A stretch of 64,000 nt of DNA from Streptomyces sp. NBC_01294 (GCF_035917235.1 NZ_CP108423.1:3785001-3849000); one strand, 5' to 3'; shown: positions 18,065 through 28,680, counted from the stretch's first letter. The notes: generated from the sequence alone by a model not told the origin. Made by a program: numbers and translations.

Positions 18065-18379
18065 TCAGGCACTGCGGGGGGTGGCGGTGGTGATATCGGG
18101 TTCGAAGAGCTGGTGATCGCGCTGATCGAGATTGACGAAGACCATTCCGTAGCGCACCTCGCAGCGGACGGGCTGCGGCGCGCCCCGCGGGCGGCGCAGG
18201 CACCGGTAGGCACGTACGTCCTCGTCCTCCTCGCGCACGACGACGATCGGTTGGCCGAACAGGGTGACCATCACCGAGTCGCCGGGGTGGGGGATGGCCG
18301 TGGCGAGATCGATGAACTGCCAGCCCGATCGGTAGGCGGAGGCCATCTCGCGGCGGAAGCCGCGATCGTCGGGGGTCAT
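18065..18379 (-). CDS. Degenerate Rieske-fold protein lacking iron-sulfur ligands
   Basis: 104 aa. The N-terminal pattern 'GWQFIDLATAIPHPGDSVMV', then 'QPIVVVREEDEDVRAYRCL', and the end 'YGMVFVNLD' track the start, core strands and exit of ring-hydroxylating-dioxygenase Rieske domains. The Cys-x-His and Cys-x2-His ligand boxes are gone: only 'CLRRPRGAP' and a lone Cys in 'VRCEV' remain. It cannot hold a normal 2Fe-2S cluster. The ATG overlaps the stop of the upstream repeat-peptide gene as ATGA, so they are translationally coupled. A binding or scaffold role for that peptide is a guess. No signal peptide is seen. Confidence 0.65.
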   Translation of the reverse strand: MTPDDRGFRREMASAYRSGWQFIDLATAIPHPGDSVMVTLFGQPIVVVREEDEDVRAYRCLRRPRGAPQPVRCEVRYGMVFVNLDQRDHQLFEPDITTATPRSA

Positions 18380-18636
18380 GCGGACACCGTCACAGGAGCG
18401 TCGGTCCAGCCTGTATCGGCCTTCCCGTCGTCCAGCGGGCCGCTGGTCCAACCGGTGTCCGCGTACTTGCCCACGGGCGCCGTCGTCCAGCCTGTGTCGA
18501 ACTCCGTGCTCGTCAGGCTCGATCCCTGACCGTCCCTAGCGCTCCCCGCGTCACTTTCGACGGCGCTGACTGCCCCAAAAACCGCAACGGCGGAGAAACC
18601 TATGGCAAGCACCGAGCGAAGCATTCTCTTGTACAT
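18376..18636 (-). CDS. Secreted peptide precursor with three DTGWT repeats
   Basis: 86 aa. Residues 1-25 form a clear Sec signal ('MYKRMLRSVLAIGFSAVAVF', ending 'GAVSA'). The mature part is about 61 residues and finishes with three 14-residue repeats, each holding DTGWT followed by a Pro at +3 or so: 'EFDTGWTTAPVGKY', 'ADTGWTSGPLDDGK' and 'ADTGWTDAPVTVSA'. There is no Cys. It starts at ATG 18636 after GTGAGGACG. It is coupled by an ATGA overlap to the Rieske-like gene and diverges from a LuxR-type regulator. I do not recognise the family. A secreted signal, surface peptide or RiPP-like precursor are all possible. Confidence 0.75.
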   Translation of the reverse strand: MYKRMLRSVLAIGFSAVAVFGAVSAVESDAGSARDGQGSSLTSTEFDTGWTTAPVGKYADTGWTSGPLDDGKADTGWTDAPVTVSA

Positions 18637-18727
18637 GGTCGGCTTCGTCCTCACTTGATGGAATCCTCTCCCCCGCGTGACAGACGATGGCTCATTCAGG
18701 CACGTCAATGCCACAGGGACGATGCAT

Positions 18728-18744
18728 CATGTTCTTGCATGTTC
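18728..18744. promoter_or_regulatory. CATGTTC direct repeat in the divergent promoter region
   Basis: Two CATGTTC copies with a 10-bp period (18728-18734, 18738-18744), which places both on the same DNA face. They lie in the 129-bp gap between the repeat-peptide gene and the LuxR-type gene. This is a candidate regulator site only. Confidence 0.3.
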
Positions 18745-18765
18745 AGGACCCTGGGGGGTGGAGAT

Positions 18766-19854
18766 TTGACACGGAACGACACAAACCCGACACATCCCCA
18801 CCCCGTCACGTCCATGTGCACCGAGGGAACGAGGCTCTACGCGACTGCACTGAGCACCGGCCGGATCGCCCGGGGCGAGATCCAGAACGCCCCCTGCCTG
18901 CTTGAATTCGCTCTTCTGCAGCCCGACCCGGATGACGCGAACCAACTGCGTCCGGTTCCCCCGTCCGTCGCTTTGGCTCAACGGCTCCATCCGATTGAAC
19001 GCGAGATCCAGGACCGCCGACGCAGCGCTGTAGATCTCACCGACACTTTCGAGCCTTTCCTCGCCATCAGTGCACAGAGCCCGGCCAACACCCACGCCAT
19101 CACGGTGCTGGAGGGCTTCGAGCGGATCAACGCCGCCCTGAACCTCGCGACGGCCGAATGCCACACCGAGGTCCTGACGGTCCAACCGGGCGGCGCCCGG
19201 CCCTCCGTGGCCCTCACGCAGGCCCTGGAGCGGGACCAGCCGCTGATCGACCGCGGGGTCAGCATACGGACCCTCTACCAGCACACCGCGCGGCACAGCC
19301 AGGGCACGCTCGCCTACGTGGACCGGATCTCCACGGGCAAGGTGGAGATCCGCACCCTCGAAGAGCTGATAGAACGCCTCATCATCTTCGACCGCACGGT
19401 CGCCTTCATCCCGGTGAGCGACGACCGCCGGGTCGCACTGGAACTGCGCCACCCGGGCCTGGTCGACTACCTCATCAAGGTGTTCGAGCAGCTGTGGCAC
19501 CGGGCCGTGCCGCTGCAGGAGGAAGTGACCTACCGCAGCACCCCAGGCGGGATCTCCGGCGTGCAGCGGACCATCGCCCAGCTCCTCATCGAGGGCCACG
19601 TCGACGAGGCCATCGCCCGCCGCCTCGGCATGAACGTCCGCACCTGCCGCGCCCACATCGCCAAGCTCGCCACCACCCTCGGCAGCGGCAGCCGCGCCCA
19701 GCTCGGCTACCTCATCGCCCAGTCCGGCATCCTGGGCCGGCCCTCCGGCCCGGACACGGACGCGCATGCGGACATGGACGCGGACGCGCACCAGGAGCAC
19801 GACCGGGAGCCGGAGCAGGACCGGGACCCGGACCGGGACCGGGAAGGCCTCTAG
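18766..19854 (+). CDS. LuxR-type HTH regulator with TrmB-like N-terminal region
   Basis: About 362 aa. The N-terminal helices ('GTRLYATALSTGRI', 'CLLEFALLQPDPDDANQLRP') and the middle part match large actinobacterial LuxR-like/TrmB-like regulators. The DNA-binding HTH is near the C-terminus: 'TIAQLLIEGHVDEAIARRLG' then 'MNVRTCRAHIAKLATTLGSG'. An acidic/basic low-complexity tail follows ('DADAHQEHDREPEQDRDPD'). The start is uncertain. TTG at 18766 has a good GGGTGGAGA just upstream; ATG at 18814 begins the most conserved part but lacks one. It is divergent from the repeat-peptide operon and is its likely regulator. Confidence 0.8.
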   Translation: MTRNDTNPTHPHPVTSMCTEGTRLYATALSTGRIARGEIQNAPCLLEFALLQPDPDDANQLRPVPPSVALAQRLHPIEREIQDRRRSAVDLTDTFEPFLAISAQSPANTHAITVLEGFERINAALNLATAECHTEVLTVQPGGARPSVALTQALERDQPLIDRGVSIRTLYQHTARHSQGTLAYVDRISTGKVEIRTLEELIERLIIFDRTVAFIPVSDDRRVALELRHPGLVDYLIKVFEQLWHRAVPLQEEVTYRSTPGGISGVQRTIAQLLIEGHVDEAIARRLGMNVRTCRAHIAKLATTLGSGSRAQLGYLIAQSGILGRPSGPDTDAHADMDADAHQEHDREPEQDRDPDRDREGL

Positions 19855-19863
19855 AAAGCCCTC

Positions 19864-19891
19864 AGGCCCCGCCCTGGGAGGGGCGGAGCCT
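19864..19891. terminator. Terminator between LuxR-type gene and hspR
   Basis: Hairpin AGGCCCCGCCC / GGGCGGAGCCT with one mismatch and a short loop. It lies between convergent genes. Confidence 0.6.
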
Positions 19892-19926
19892 GGAGGAGTG
19901 CACAGGGACCGGGTGCAGCGACCGGG

Positions 19927-20403
19927 TCAGTCCATCGGGCGCTTAGGGCTGGGCCGCCAGACCACCAGGGCACTGCCCGGCTGCGGAGGCTGGTACGGGA
20001 CCAGGTCGCGCCGGTACGAGGCGTGCACCTGGGCCTCGCGGGCCTGCAGCGTGGCCGCCGCGCCCTCCACCGCCGCGGAGAGCTCGGCCACGCGCTGCTG
20101 GAGCGCGGCGACCTGGTTCTCCAGTTCGATGATCCTCTTGATGCCCGCCAGGTTGATGCCCTCGTCCTGGGACAGCGCCTGCACCGTGCGGAGCAGTTCG
20201 ATGTCGCGGGCCGAGTAGCGCCGGCCGCGGCCGGCCGTACGGTCCGGGGAGACCAGACCGAGACGGTCGTACTGGCGCAGGGTCTGCGGATGCAGGCCCG
20301 AGAGCTGGGCGGCCACCGAGATCACGTAGACCGGGGTCTCGTCGGTGAGCTGGTAGCCCCCGCCCAGGCGGGAGGACTGTCGTCGGCGGCCGTCCATGGT
20401 CAT
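19927..20403 (-). CDS. hspR: Heat-shock repressor HspR (MerR family)
   Basis: 158-aa MerR-type repressor. The HTH reads 'VYVISVAAQLSGLHPQTLRQ' and 'YDRLGLVSPDRTAGRGRRYS', followed by a coiled coil ('ELENQVAALQQRVAELSAAV'). HspR binds HAIR sites and uses DnaK as co-repressor, forming a feedback loop on the dnaK operon and clpB. It is the last gene of dnaK-grpE-dnaJ-hspR, and its ATG (20401-20403) overlaps the dnaJ stop as ATGA. A second in-frame ATG two codons later is an alternative start. Confidence 0.95.
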   Translation of the reverse strand: MTMDGRRRQSSRLGGGYQLTDETPVYVISVAAQLSGLHPQTLRQYDRLGLVSPDRTAGRGRRYSARDIELLRTVQALSQDEGINLAGIKRIIELENQVAALQQRVAELSAAVEGAAATLQAREAQVHASYRRDLVPYQPPQPGSALVVWRPSPKRPMD

Positions 20404-21581
20404 GCTCCCTTCGCGGACTCGAACAGCGCGGAGCGCGGGTCCTCGGACTCCGTCGCCTCGCGGTACATCTCCAGCGCCTCGCGGGCCTTGTCGGACAGCT
20501 CGGTCGGGACCGCGACCTCCACCGTCACCAGCAGGTCGCCGCGGGATCCGTCCTTGCGGACCGCGCCCTTGCCGCGGGCCCGCATGGTGCGGCCGTTGGG
20601 GGTGCCCGGCGGCAGCTTCAGCGTCACCGAGGGGCCGTTCAAGGTCGGGACCTTGATGTCGGCTCCCAGCGCCGCCTCCGCGAACGTCACCGGCACGGTC
20701 ACGGTCAGGTTGTCGTCCTTGCGGCCGAACACCGGGTGGGCGCCGACGTGCACCACGACGTAGAGGTCGCCGGCGTGACCGCCGCGCTCGCCCGGCGCGC
20801 CCTTGCCGCGCAGCCGGATCCGCTGGCCGTCGGAGACGCCCGCCGGGATCCGGACCTGCATGGTGCGGGAGCTGCGGGCGCGCCCGCTGCCCTTGCAGAC
20901 GTCGCAGGGGGTCTCCGCGATCAGGCCGCGGCCCTTGCAGTCCGCGCAGGGGTCGGTCAGCGAGAAGCCGCCGCCGCTGCCCCGCGAGACCTGTCCGGTG
21001 CCGACACAGGTCGGGCACACCCGGGGGGTGCCGTTCTTGTCGCCGGTGCCCGAGCACGCCTTGCAGGGGGCCTGGGAGGACATCCGGAGCGGGACCGTGG
21101 CCCCGTCCACCGCCTCCGTGAAGGAGAGGGTGACCTCCGATTCGACGTCCTGGCCGCGGCGCGGCTGGGTACGGGTGCCCGCACCGGCGCCGGCGCCGCG
21201 GTTGAAGAGGCCGCCGAAGACGTCGCCGATGCCGCCGCCGAAGCCGCCGGCCGCGCCGCCGCCCTGCTGCGTGCCCCCGAAGAGGTCGCCCAGGTCGAAG
21301 TTGAACGAGCCGCCGCCGCCCGGCCCGGGGCGGAAGCCACCGTTGCCGAACAGGGCGCGCGCCTCGTCGTACTCCTTGCGCTTCTTCGCGTCGCCGAGGA
21401 TGTCGTTCGCCTCGGAGATCTCCTTGAAGCGCTCCTCGGCGGAGGCGTCGCCCTTGTTGGCGTCCGGGTGGAACTCGCGTGCGAGCTTCCGGTACGCCTT
21501 CTTGATCTCGGCCTCGGTGGCGTCCTTCGGGACACCGAGGACCTTGTAGTAGTCCTTCTCGACGAAGTCCTTCGTGCTCAT
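20400..21581 (-). CDS. dnaJ: Chaperone DnaJ (operon copy)
   Basis: 393-aa type I Hsp40. A J-domain with HPD ('KLAREFHPDANKGD') is followed by a Gly/Phe-rich linker ('GGFRPGPGGGGSFNFDLGDL'). The zinc-binding domain has four CxxCxGxG-type repeats ('CKACSGTG', 'CPTCVGTG', 'CADCKGRG', 'CDVCKGSG'), then the C-terminal substrate domains. It stimulates the DnaK ATPase and delivers clients. It lies 39 bp after grpE and is coupled to hspR. Confidence 0.97.
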   Translation of the reverse strand: MSTKDFVEKDYYKVLGVPKDATEAEIKKAYRKLAREFHPDANKGDASAEERFKEISEANDILGDAKKRKEYDEARALFGNGGFRPGPGGGGSFNFDLGDLFGGTQQGGGAAGGFGGGIGDVFGGLFNRGAGAGAGTRTQPRRGQDVESEVTLSFTEAVDGATVPLRMSSQAPCKACSGTGDKNGTPRVCPTCVGTGQVSRGSGGGFSLTDPCADCKGRGLIAETPCDVCKGSGRARSSRTMQVRIPAGVSDGQRIRLRGKGAPGERGGHAGDLYVVVHVGAHPVFGRKDDNLTVTVPVTFAEAALGADIKVPTLNGPSVTLKLPPGTPNGRTMRARGKGAVRKDGSRGDLLVTVEVAVPTELSDKAREALEMYREATESEDPRSALFESAKGA

Positions 21582-21620
21582 CCCCGGTGTCCCTCCTCTC
21601 GTGCCTCTACATGTGGTGCA

Positions 21621-22294
21621 TCAGCCCTTGTCGGGGGCATCCGCGTCCTTGTCCGACGGCGCTTCGCCTTCCGCGACCGCTGCGTCGGAGCCCGGGGACT
21701 TGGGGGCCGCACCCGGCTGGGGCTCGGCCACCGCGACCCGTGCGGGGCGGATCGTACGCTCGCCGATCCGGTACCCCGGCTGAAGGATCGCCACGCAGGT
21801 GTCCTCGGTGACATCCGGCGCGTACGAGTGCATCAGGGCCTCGTGGATCGTCGGGTCGAAGGGCTCGCCCTCCTTGCCGAACTGCTGCAGACCCATCTTG
21901 GCGGCGACCGTCTCCAGCGATTCGGCCACCGACTTGAAGCCGCCGACCAGCTCGCCATGCTCCCGCGCCCGGCCGATGTCGTCCAGGGTCGGGAGCAGTT
22001 CCGTCAGGAGGGAGGCGACCGCGATCTCCTTGACGGTGATCCGGTCCCGCTCCACCCGGCGGCGGTAGTTCTGGTACTCCGCCTGGAGCCGCTGGAGGTC
22101 CGCGGTGCGCTCGGAGAGCGCGGTACGGGCCTGGTCCAGCTGCGCCAGCAGGGCTACGTCCTGCGCGATGTCCCCGGCCGGGGCCGCCCCCTCCGCCTTG
22201 TCGGCGGAGTCGGCGGCCTTCGGTTCGGCGTCGTCCTGAGCGGCGTCGGCGGGGACTTCGGGCTTCTCATCGAAGCCCGGGGTCTCCTCCGACA

Positions 22295-22295
<1 letters not shown>
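21621..22295 (-). CDS. grpE: Nucleotide exchange factor GrpE
   Basis: 224-aa exchange factor for DnaK. A long acidic, disordered N-terminus is followed by a coiled coil ('LQRLQAEYQNYRRRVERDR') and the beta domain with 'HEALMHSYAPDVTEDTCVAI' and 'LQPGYRIGERTIRPARVAVA'. The acidic C-terminal tail is usual in Streptomyces. Its ATG overlaps the dnaK stop by one base (TGATG). Confidence 0.96.
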
Positions 22296-24235
<1,940 letters not shown>

Positions 24236-24303
24236 TTAGGTCGCACTTACGCGCAATCTTGAGGACCCGGGCGCGGCCCAGCCCTCCTGGGCTCCGCCCC
24301 AGA

Positions 24304-24364
24304 CCCCGCTCCTCAAACGCCGGAGGGGCTGCATTTCAGCCTCGCCGGCGTTTGAGGAGCGGGG
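24304..24364. repeat. Streptomyces dispersed inverted repeat (TCAAACGCCGG type)
   Basis: Perfect 20-bp arms (24304-24323, 24345-24364) with a 21-nt loop, containing CTCCTCAAACGCCGG. Similar sequences are widely scattered in Streptomyces intergenic regions. It lies between divergent genes, so it is not a terminator for either. Confidence 0.75.
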
Positions 24365-24463
24365 TTCGGGGGGCGGAGCCCTGACGGCGGAGCCGGGGCC
24401 GAACGGGGCACCCCGGCCGCGCGCCACCGCAAGACCGCCGGAGGCGTACGGCACGGTGCTGGC

Positions 24464-24994
24464 ATGCCCCTCACACTCACCGCTCCGCGGGTACGGGTAC
24501 CCGCCGCCCCACCGGCGAAGCGGGTGCTCGACCTCGTCGGGGCAGTGGTCCTGCTCGCCGTGCTCGGCCTGCCACTCGGTGCCATCACCGCACTGCTGTA
24601 CGCGACCCAGGGCGGCCGGCCTTTCATCCGGGACCCCGCCGCCGGCCTGGCCGGACGGCCCTTCCGCACGTGGCGGCTGCGCACCGCCGACACCGGCCGG
24701 CTCGGCGCGGCCCTGGACCGCTGCGCCCTCGACGGCCTCCCCCAGCTGCTCAACGTGCTCCGCGGCGAGATGTCACTGGTCGGGCCGCGCCCGCAGGCCC
24801 GTACGGACCGCCCCGACCGGCTCTTCGTACGCCCCGGAATGACCGGCTTGTGGCAGGTGAGTGCGCGCTCGGACCTCCCCTGGGAGGAGATGGCTCTGCT
24901 GGACCGGCATTATGTGGAGAACCACTGGCTCGGGATGGACCTCGCGATCCTGGCGCAGACCCCGCGTGCGGCGTACCGGCAAAGGGTCGCCTGA
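24464..24994 (+). CDS. Short bacterial sugar transferase (undecaprenyl-phosphate type)
   Basis: 176 aa. One membrane helix ('VLDLVGAVVLLAVLGLPLGA') is followed by a compact catalytic part with 'LPQLLNVLRGEMSLVGPRPQ' and 'FVRPGMTGLWQVSARSDLPW', the signature of WcaJ/WbaP-like phosphoglycosyl transferases. These place a sugar phosphate on undecaprenyl phosphate at the membrane to start exopolysaccharide or glycan synthesis. It is shorter than many relatives (about 200 aa catalytic core) and has no neighbouring glycan genes, so it is an orphan. It diverges from dnaK. Confidence 0.8.
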   Translation: MPLTLTAPRVRVPAAPPAKRVLDLVGAVVLLAVLGLPLGAITALLYATQGGRPFIRDPAAGLAGRPFRTWRLRTADTGRLGAALDRCALDGLPQLLNVLRGEMSLVGPRPQARTDRPDRLFVRPGMTGLWQVSARSDLPWEEMALLDRHYVENHWLGMDLAILAQTPRAAYRQRVA

Positions 24995-25104
24995 GCGACA
25001 CAGATCACCGCACGCTCAGCTACATTGCGGCGTCGGGAATGGGTAACCTCAAGCCTTGACTTCATAAGTTACCGCTTAGTAAGTGCCGCCCGAGGAGCCC
25101 TCCC

Positions 25105-27717
25105 ATGCAACTCGCCGCGATCATCGTGTCGCTGGTCCTGACCGTGGTCGGCGTCGCGCTGCTCGCCCGAGCCGTGGCGCAGATCTACCGCTTCGTGAAG
25201 CTCGGCCAGGCCGTGCCGGCCGGCAGCCGCACGGACGACCCGAAGGCCCGAACGCTCACCCTCGTCCGGGAGTTCCTCGGCCACAGCCGCATGAACCGGT
25301 GGGGCATCGTCGGCTTCGCGCACTGGTTCGTCGCGATCGGCTTCCTGACGCTGCCGCCGACCCTGGCGCAGGCCTACGGCCAGCTCTTCGAGGCCGACTG
25401 GGTGCTGCCGATCCTCGGCGGCTTCCTGCCGTTCGAGATGTACATCGAGTTCATCGGCCTGATGACGGTCGTCGGCATCGTCGTCCTGATGGTGATCCGC
25501 CTGCTCAGCCTGCCCTCGCGGGCCGGCCGCAAGTCGCGCTTCACCGGCTCGAAGGCCTGGCAGGCGTACTTCGTCGAGTACGTCATCCTCACCATCGGCC
25601 TCGCGATCCTGTGCCTGCGCGGCCTCGAGGGCGCGATCCACCACGTGGACTCGTACGAGCCGGCGTACTTCGTCTCGTACCCGCTGGTCCTGGCCTTCGA
25701 GGGGCTCTCGGCGAGCGCGCTGCAGAACGCCATCTACTTCACCGCGATGATCAAGATCGGCACCTCGCTGATCTGGATGATCGTGGTCTCGCTCAACACC
25801 AACATGGGTGTCGCCTGGCACCGCTTCCTCGGCTTCCCGAACATCTGGTTCAAGCGGAACGCGGACGGCGCGGTCGCGCTCGGCGCGCTCCAGCCGATGA
25901 CCAGCGGTGGCAAGGTCATCGACTTCGAGGACCCGGGCGAGGACGACGTCTTCGGCGTCTCGCAGGTCGAGCAGTTCTCCTGGAAGGGCATCCTCGACTT
26001 CTCCACGTGTACGGAGTGCGGTCGCTGCCAGTCGCAGTGCCCGGCCTGGAACACGGGCAAGCCGCTGTCGCCGAAGCTGCTCATCATGTCGCTGCGCGAC
26101 CACGCGCACGCCAAGGCCCCGTACCTGCTGGCCGGTGGCGGCAAGGACATGGAGGGCAACGAGAAGGCCACGGCCGAGCAGCTGAAGGATGTCCCGGCCG
26201 CCGCCATCGCCGAGGCCGAGCGCCCGCTGATCGGCACGGCCGAGGAGAACGGCGTCATCGACCCGGACGTGCTGTGGTCCTGCACGACCTGCGGTGCGTG
26301 CGTGGAGCAGTGCCCGGTCGACATCGAGCACATCGACCACATCGTCGACATGCGCCGCTACCAGGTGATGATCGAGAGCGCGTTCCCGTCGGAGGCGGGC
26401 ACGATGCTCAAGAACCTGGAGAAGAAGGGCAACCCCTGGGGCCTGGCGAAGAAGCAGCGCGTCGAGTGGACCAAGGAGGTGGACTTCGAGGTCCCGATCA
26501 TCGGCAAGGACGCGGAGGACCTCTCCGAGTTCGACTACCTCTACTGGGTCGGCTGCGCAGGCGCCCTGGAGGACCGGGCCAAGAAGACCACGAAGGCCTT
26601 CGCGGAGCTGCTGAACATCGCGGGCGTCAAGTTCGCGATCATGGGCGGCGACGAGAAGTGCACCGGTGACTCGCCGCGCCGCCTGGGCAACGAGCCGCTG
26701 TTCCAGCAGCTGGGCCAGGAGAACGTGGCCATGCTGAACATGGCGTTCGGCGAGGACGACGACGACCCGGAGACGAAGAAGCCGAAGTCGGCGAAGCGGA
26801 TCGTCTCGACCTGCCCGCACTGCTTCAACACCATCGCGAACGAGTACCCGCAGCTGGGCGGCGAGTACGAGGTCATCCACCACACGCAGCTGCTCCAGCA
26901 CCTGATCGACGAGGGCCGGCTCACGCCGATGACGCCGGTCGACGGCCTGATCACCTACCACGACCCGTGCTACCTGGGCCGGCACAACAAGGTCTACACG
27001 CCGCCGCGCGAGATCATGTCGGCCGTGCCGGGGCTGCGGCAGCAGGAGATGCACCGCCACAAGGAGCGGGGCTTCTGCTGTGGCGCCGGTGGCGCGCGGA
27101 TGTGGATGGAGGAGCGGATCGGCAAGCGCATCAACAACGAGCGTGTCGACGAGGCCCTGTCCCTGAACCCCGACATCATCTCCACTGCCTGCCCGTTCTG
27201 CCTCGTCATGCTGACCGACTCGGTCAACGGCAAGAAGAACGACGGCAAGGCGAAGGAGTCCGTGCAGGTCGTGGACGTGGCGCAGCTGCTGCTGGAGTCG
27301 GTGAAGGCCCCGGAGCCGACGGAGGCGGAGCTCGCGGCCGCTGCGGCCGAGGCGGAGGCGGAGGCCGCTGCGGCCGCCGCTGCGGCGGAGGCGGAAGCCA
27401 AGGCGAAGGCCGAGGCGGAAGCCGAAGCCAAGGCGAAGGCTGCTGCGGAGGCCGCCGCTAAGGCGGAAGCCGAGGCGAAGGCCAAGGCTGAGGCAGAGGC
27501 GGAAGCGAAGGCCAAGGCGGAAGCCGAGGCCGAGGCCGACGCGGAGGCTGCCGTCGAGGCGGCTCCTGAGGCCGAGACGAAGGCCGACGCGGACGCGGAA
27601 GCTGCCGCCGAGGCGGCCCCGGAGGCGGAGACGAAGTCTGACGCCAAGCCGGAGGCGGAGGCCGAGACCCCGGCCGAGCCGGAGGCGGCCGAGGCGAAGC
27701 CCGAGGACGGCAAGTAG
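25105..27717 (+). CDS. Membrane Fe-S oxidoreductase, heterodisulfide-reductase-like, with long Ala/Glu/Lys tail
   Basis: 870 aa. The N-terminus (1-250) has about five helices like a cytochrome b/nitrate-reductase gamma membrane unit. Two 4Fe-4S clusters follow: 'CTECGRCQSQCP' (about 302-313) and 'CTTCGACVEQCPV' (about 393). Two cysteine-rich CCG-type domains have 'STCPHCFNT' (about 568) and 'RGFCCGAGGARMW' (about 655). This layout matches actinobacterial HdrD/GlcF-like reductases that pass electrons between a quinone pool and an unknown soluble partner. The last roughly 140 residues are almost only Ala, Glu and Lys, forming a charged helical tail. ATG 25105 follows GAGGAGCCC. It is monocistronic, ended by a strong hairpin. 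Confidence 0.88.
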   Translation: MQLAAIIVSLVLTVVGVALLARAVAQIYRFVKLGQAVPAGSRTDDPKARTLTLVREFLGHSRMNRWGIVGFAHWFVAIGFLTLPPTLAQAYGQLFEADWVLPILGGFLPFEMYIEFIGLMTVVGIVVLMVIRLLSLPSRAGRKSRFTGSKAWQAYFVEYVILTIGLAILCLRGLEGAIHHVDSYEPAYFVSYPLVLAFEGLSASALQNAIYFTAMIKIGTSLIWMIVVSLNTNMGVAWHRFLGFPNIWFKRNADGAVALGALQPMTSGGKVIDFEDPGEDDVFGVSQVEQFSWKGILDFSTCTECGRCQSQCPAWNTGKPLSPKLLIMSLRDHAHAKAPYLLAGGGKDMEGNEKATAEQLKDVPAAAIAEAERPLIGTAEENGVIDPDVLWSCTTCGACVEQCPVDIEHIDHIVDMRRYQVMIESAFPSEAGTMLKNLEKKGNPWGLAKKQRVEWTKEVDFEVPIIGKDAEDLSEFDYLYWVGCAGALEDRAKKTTKAFAELLNIAGVKFAIMGGDEKCTGDSPRRLGNEPLFQQLGQENVAMLNMAFGEDDDDPETKKPKSAKRIVSTCPHCFNTIANEYPQLGGEYEVIHHTQLLQHLIDEGRLTPMTPVDGLITYHDPCYLGRHNKVYTPPREIMSAVPGLRQQEMHRHKERGFCCGAGGARMWMEERIGKRINNERVDEALSLNPDIISTACPFCLVMLTDSVNGKKNDGKAKESVQVVDVAQLLLESVKAPEPTEAELAAAAAEAEAEAAAAAAAAEAEAKAKAEAEAEAKAKAAAEAAAKAEAEAKAKAEAEAEAKAKAEAEAEADAEAAVEAAPEAETKADADAEAAAEAAPEAETKSDAKPEAEAETPAEPEAAEAKPEDGK

Positions 27718-27731
27718 GTCATCCCGCAACA

Positions 27732-27777
27732 CGCCGGAACGGCCGGTCCCCCACTCGGGGGACCGGCCGTTCCGGCG
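27732..27777 (+). terminator. Strong rho-independent-type terminator
   Basis: Perfect 21-bp stem (27732-27752 with 27757-27777) and ACTC loop, directly after the Fe-S oxidoreductase and before the end of the convergent gene. Confidence 0.92.
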
Positions 27778-27790
27778 TTCGGGGACGGGC

Positions 27791-28413
27791 TCAGCCCCCG
27801 TCGCCCGCGCGGTGGCGCCGCAGCAGGGCGAAACCCAGCCCGGCCGCACCCGCCGAGGCCATGCCGCCGCCCGCGGCGAGCAGCATCGGGTTCTCGCCCT
27901 CCGACGGCGTGACCCCTTCCGCACCGGCCTTCACACCGCCCTTGGGAACGATGTTGACGTCCTTCCTCACGACGTCCTTCTTCGCCCCGTCGACCGTGTA
28001 CTTCTCGATCAGCCGGCCGTTGAAGTCGTACACCCAGCTGTTCCCACCGCCCTTGCCGTCGATGACGACGAACTTCACGCGCTTGCCGTCCTGAACGAGC
28101 TTGTACGTCCAGCCATCGTTCTGCGTGCTCGGGCGCTTCAGGTCGATCGCGCCGAGGGCGCTGCCGTTCGGCATGGAGATCTCGACGCGCTTGCCGTTCG
28201 GTCCGTCGACCAGCTTGGCGATCCGCCCGTCGGGCATGCCGATCCGCACCGAGCTCTCCTTCTTCACCTCCGGCTGCTCGATGCCCGGCAGCACCTCCGG
28301 CTCCGGGACGGCCGGGAGTCCGCGAAGGCGGACCCGACCGGGAGGGCCAGGACGGCGGCCGCGCCGGTGACGACGGCGGCGGTACGGAGGGTGGTGCGGC
28401 GGCTGCTGCGCAT
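27791..28413 (-). pseudogene. Secreted, membrane-anchored protein interrupted by a frameshift
   Basis: The signal peptide ('MRSSRRTTLRTAAVVTGAAA' ending 'GSAFAD') starts at ATG 28413. It is one base out of frame with the mature part, which begins 'PAVPEPEVLPGIEQPE'. One additional C in the run at about 28314-28316 (plus strand GGG) would restore a continuous protein of about 207 aa. The mature domain is a beta-rich repeat ('RIGMPDGRIAKLVDGPNGK', 'WVYDFNGRLIEKYTVDG'). The C-terminus is a membrane helix followed by 'LLRRHRAG', suggesting an anchored surface protein. Function is unknown. It is either a real pseudogene or a sequencing error. Confidence 0.7.
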
Positions 28414-28680
28414 GATGGGGCTCTTCCTCGTGCTCGTTCGTACGGTGGGGCGGCGACAGCCACGAAGCTACGGACTCAACATGTGCATATTCCGCCGGAA
28501 ACGTAACGAAGAGCAGCAAACTGTTGCGCAGTCACTTAAACCGGACATGCGACGCGGCGCGGCAGGGGGTGGGGACAGCCCCTCGGGGATCCCCTAAGGG
28601 ATGTCACAGGTCAGCCGCAAAGGGTGGCTCTTCCGGCCGCCCGGCCACCGGAGTCCGCCGGACCAGGTACGTTCGATCAC

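Noticed and set aside
18727..19800. Antisense ORF over the LuxR-type regulator
   Set aside because: The plus-strand frame has clear HTH and codon bias; the opposite frame has neither.
24304..24364. Terminator between dnaK and the sugar transferase
   Set aside because: The repeat lies upstream of both divergent genes, so it cannot end either transcript. It matches a dispersed Streptomyces repeat type.
25069..27924. 951-aa minus-strand ORF opposite the Fe-S oxidoreductase
   Set aside because: Antisense of the conserved Fe-S gene. The Leu/Arg-rich run is merely the complement of the Ala/Glu/Lys tail.
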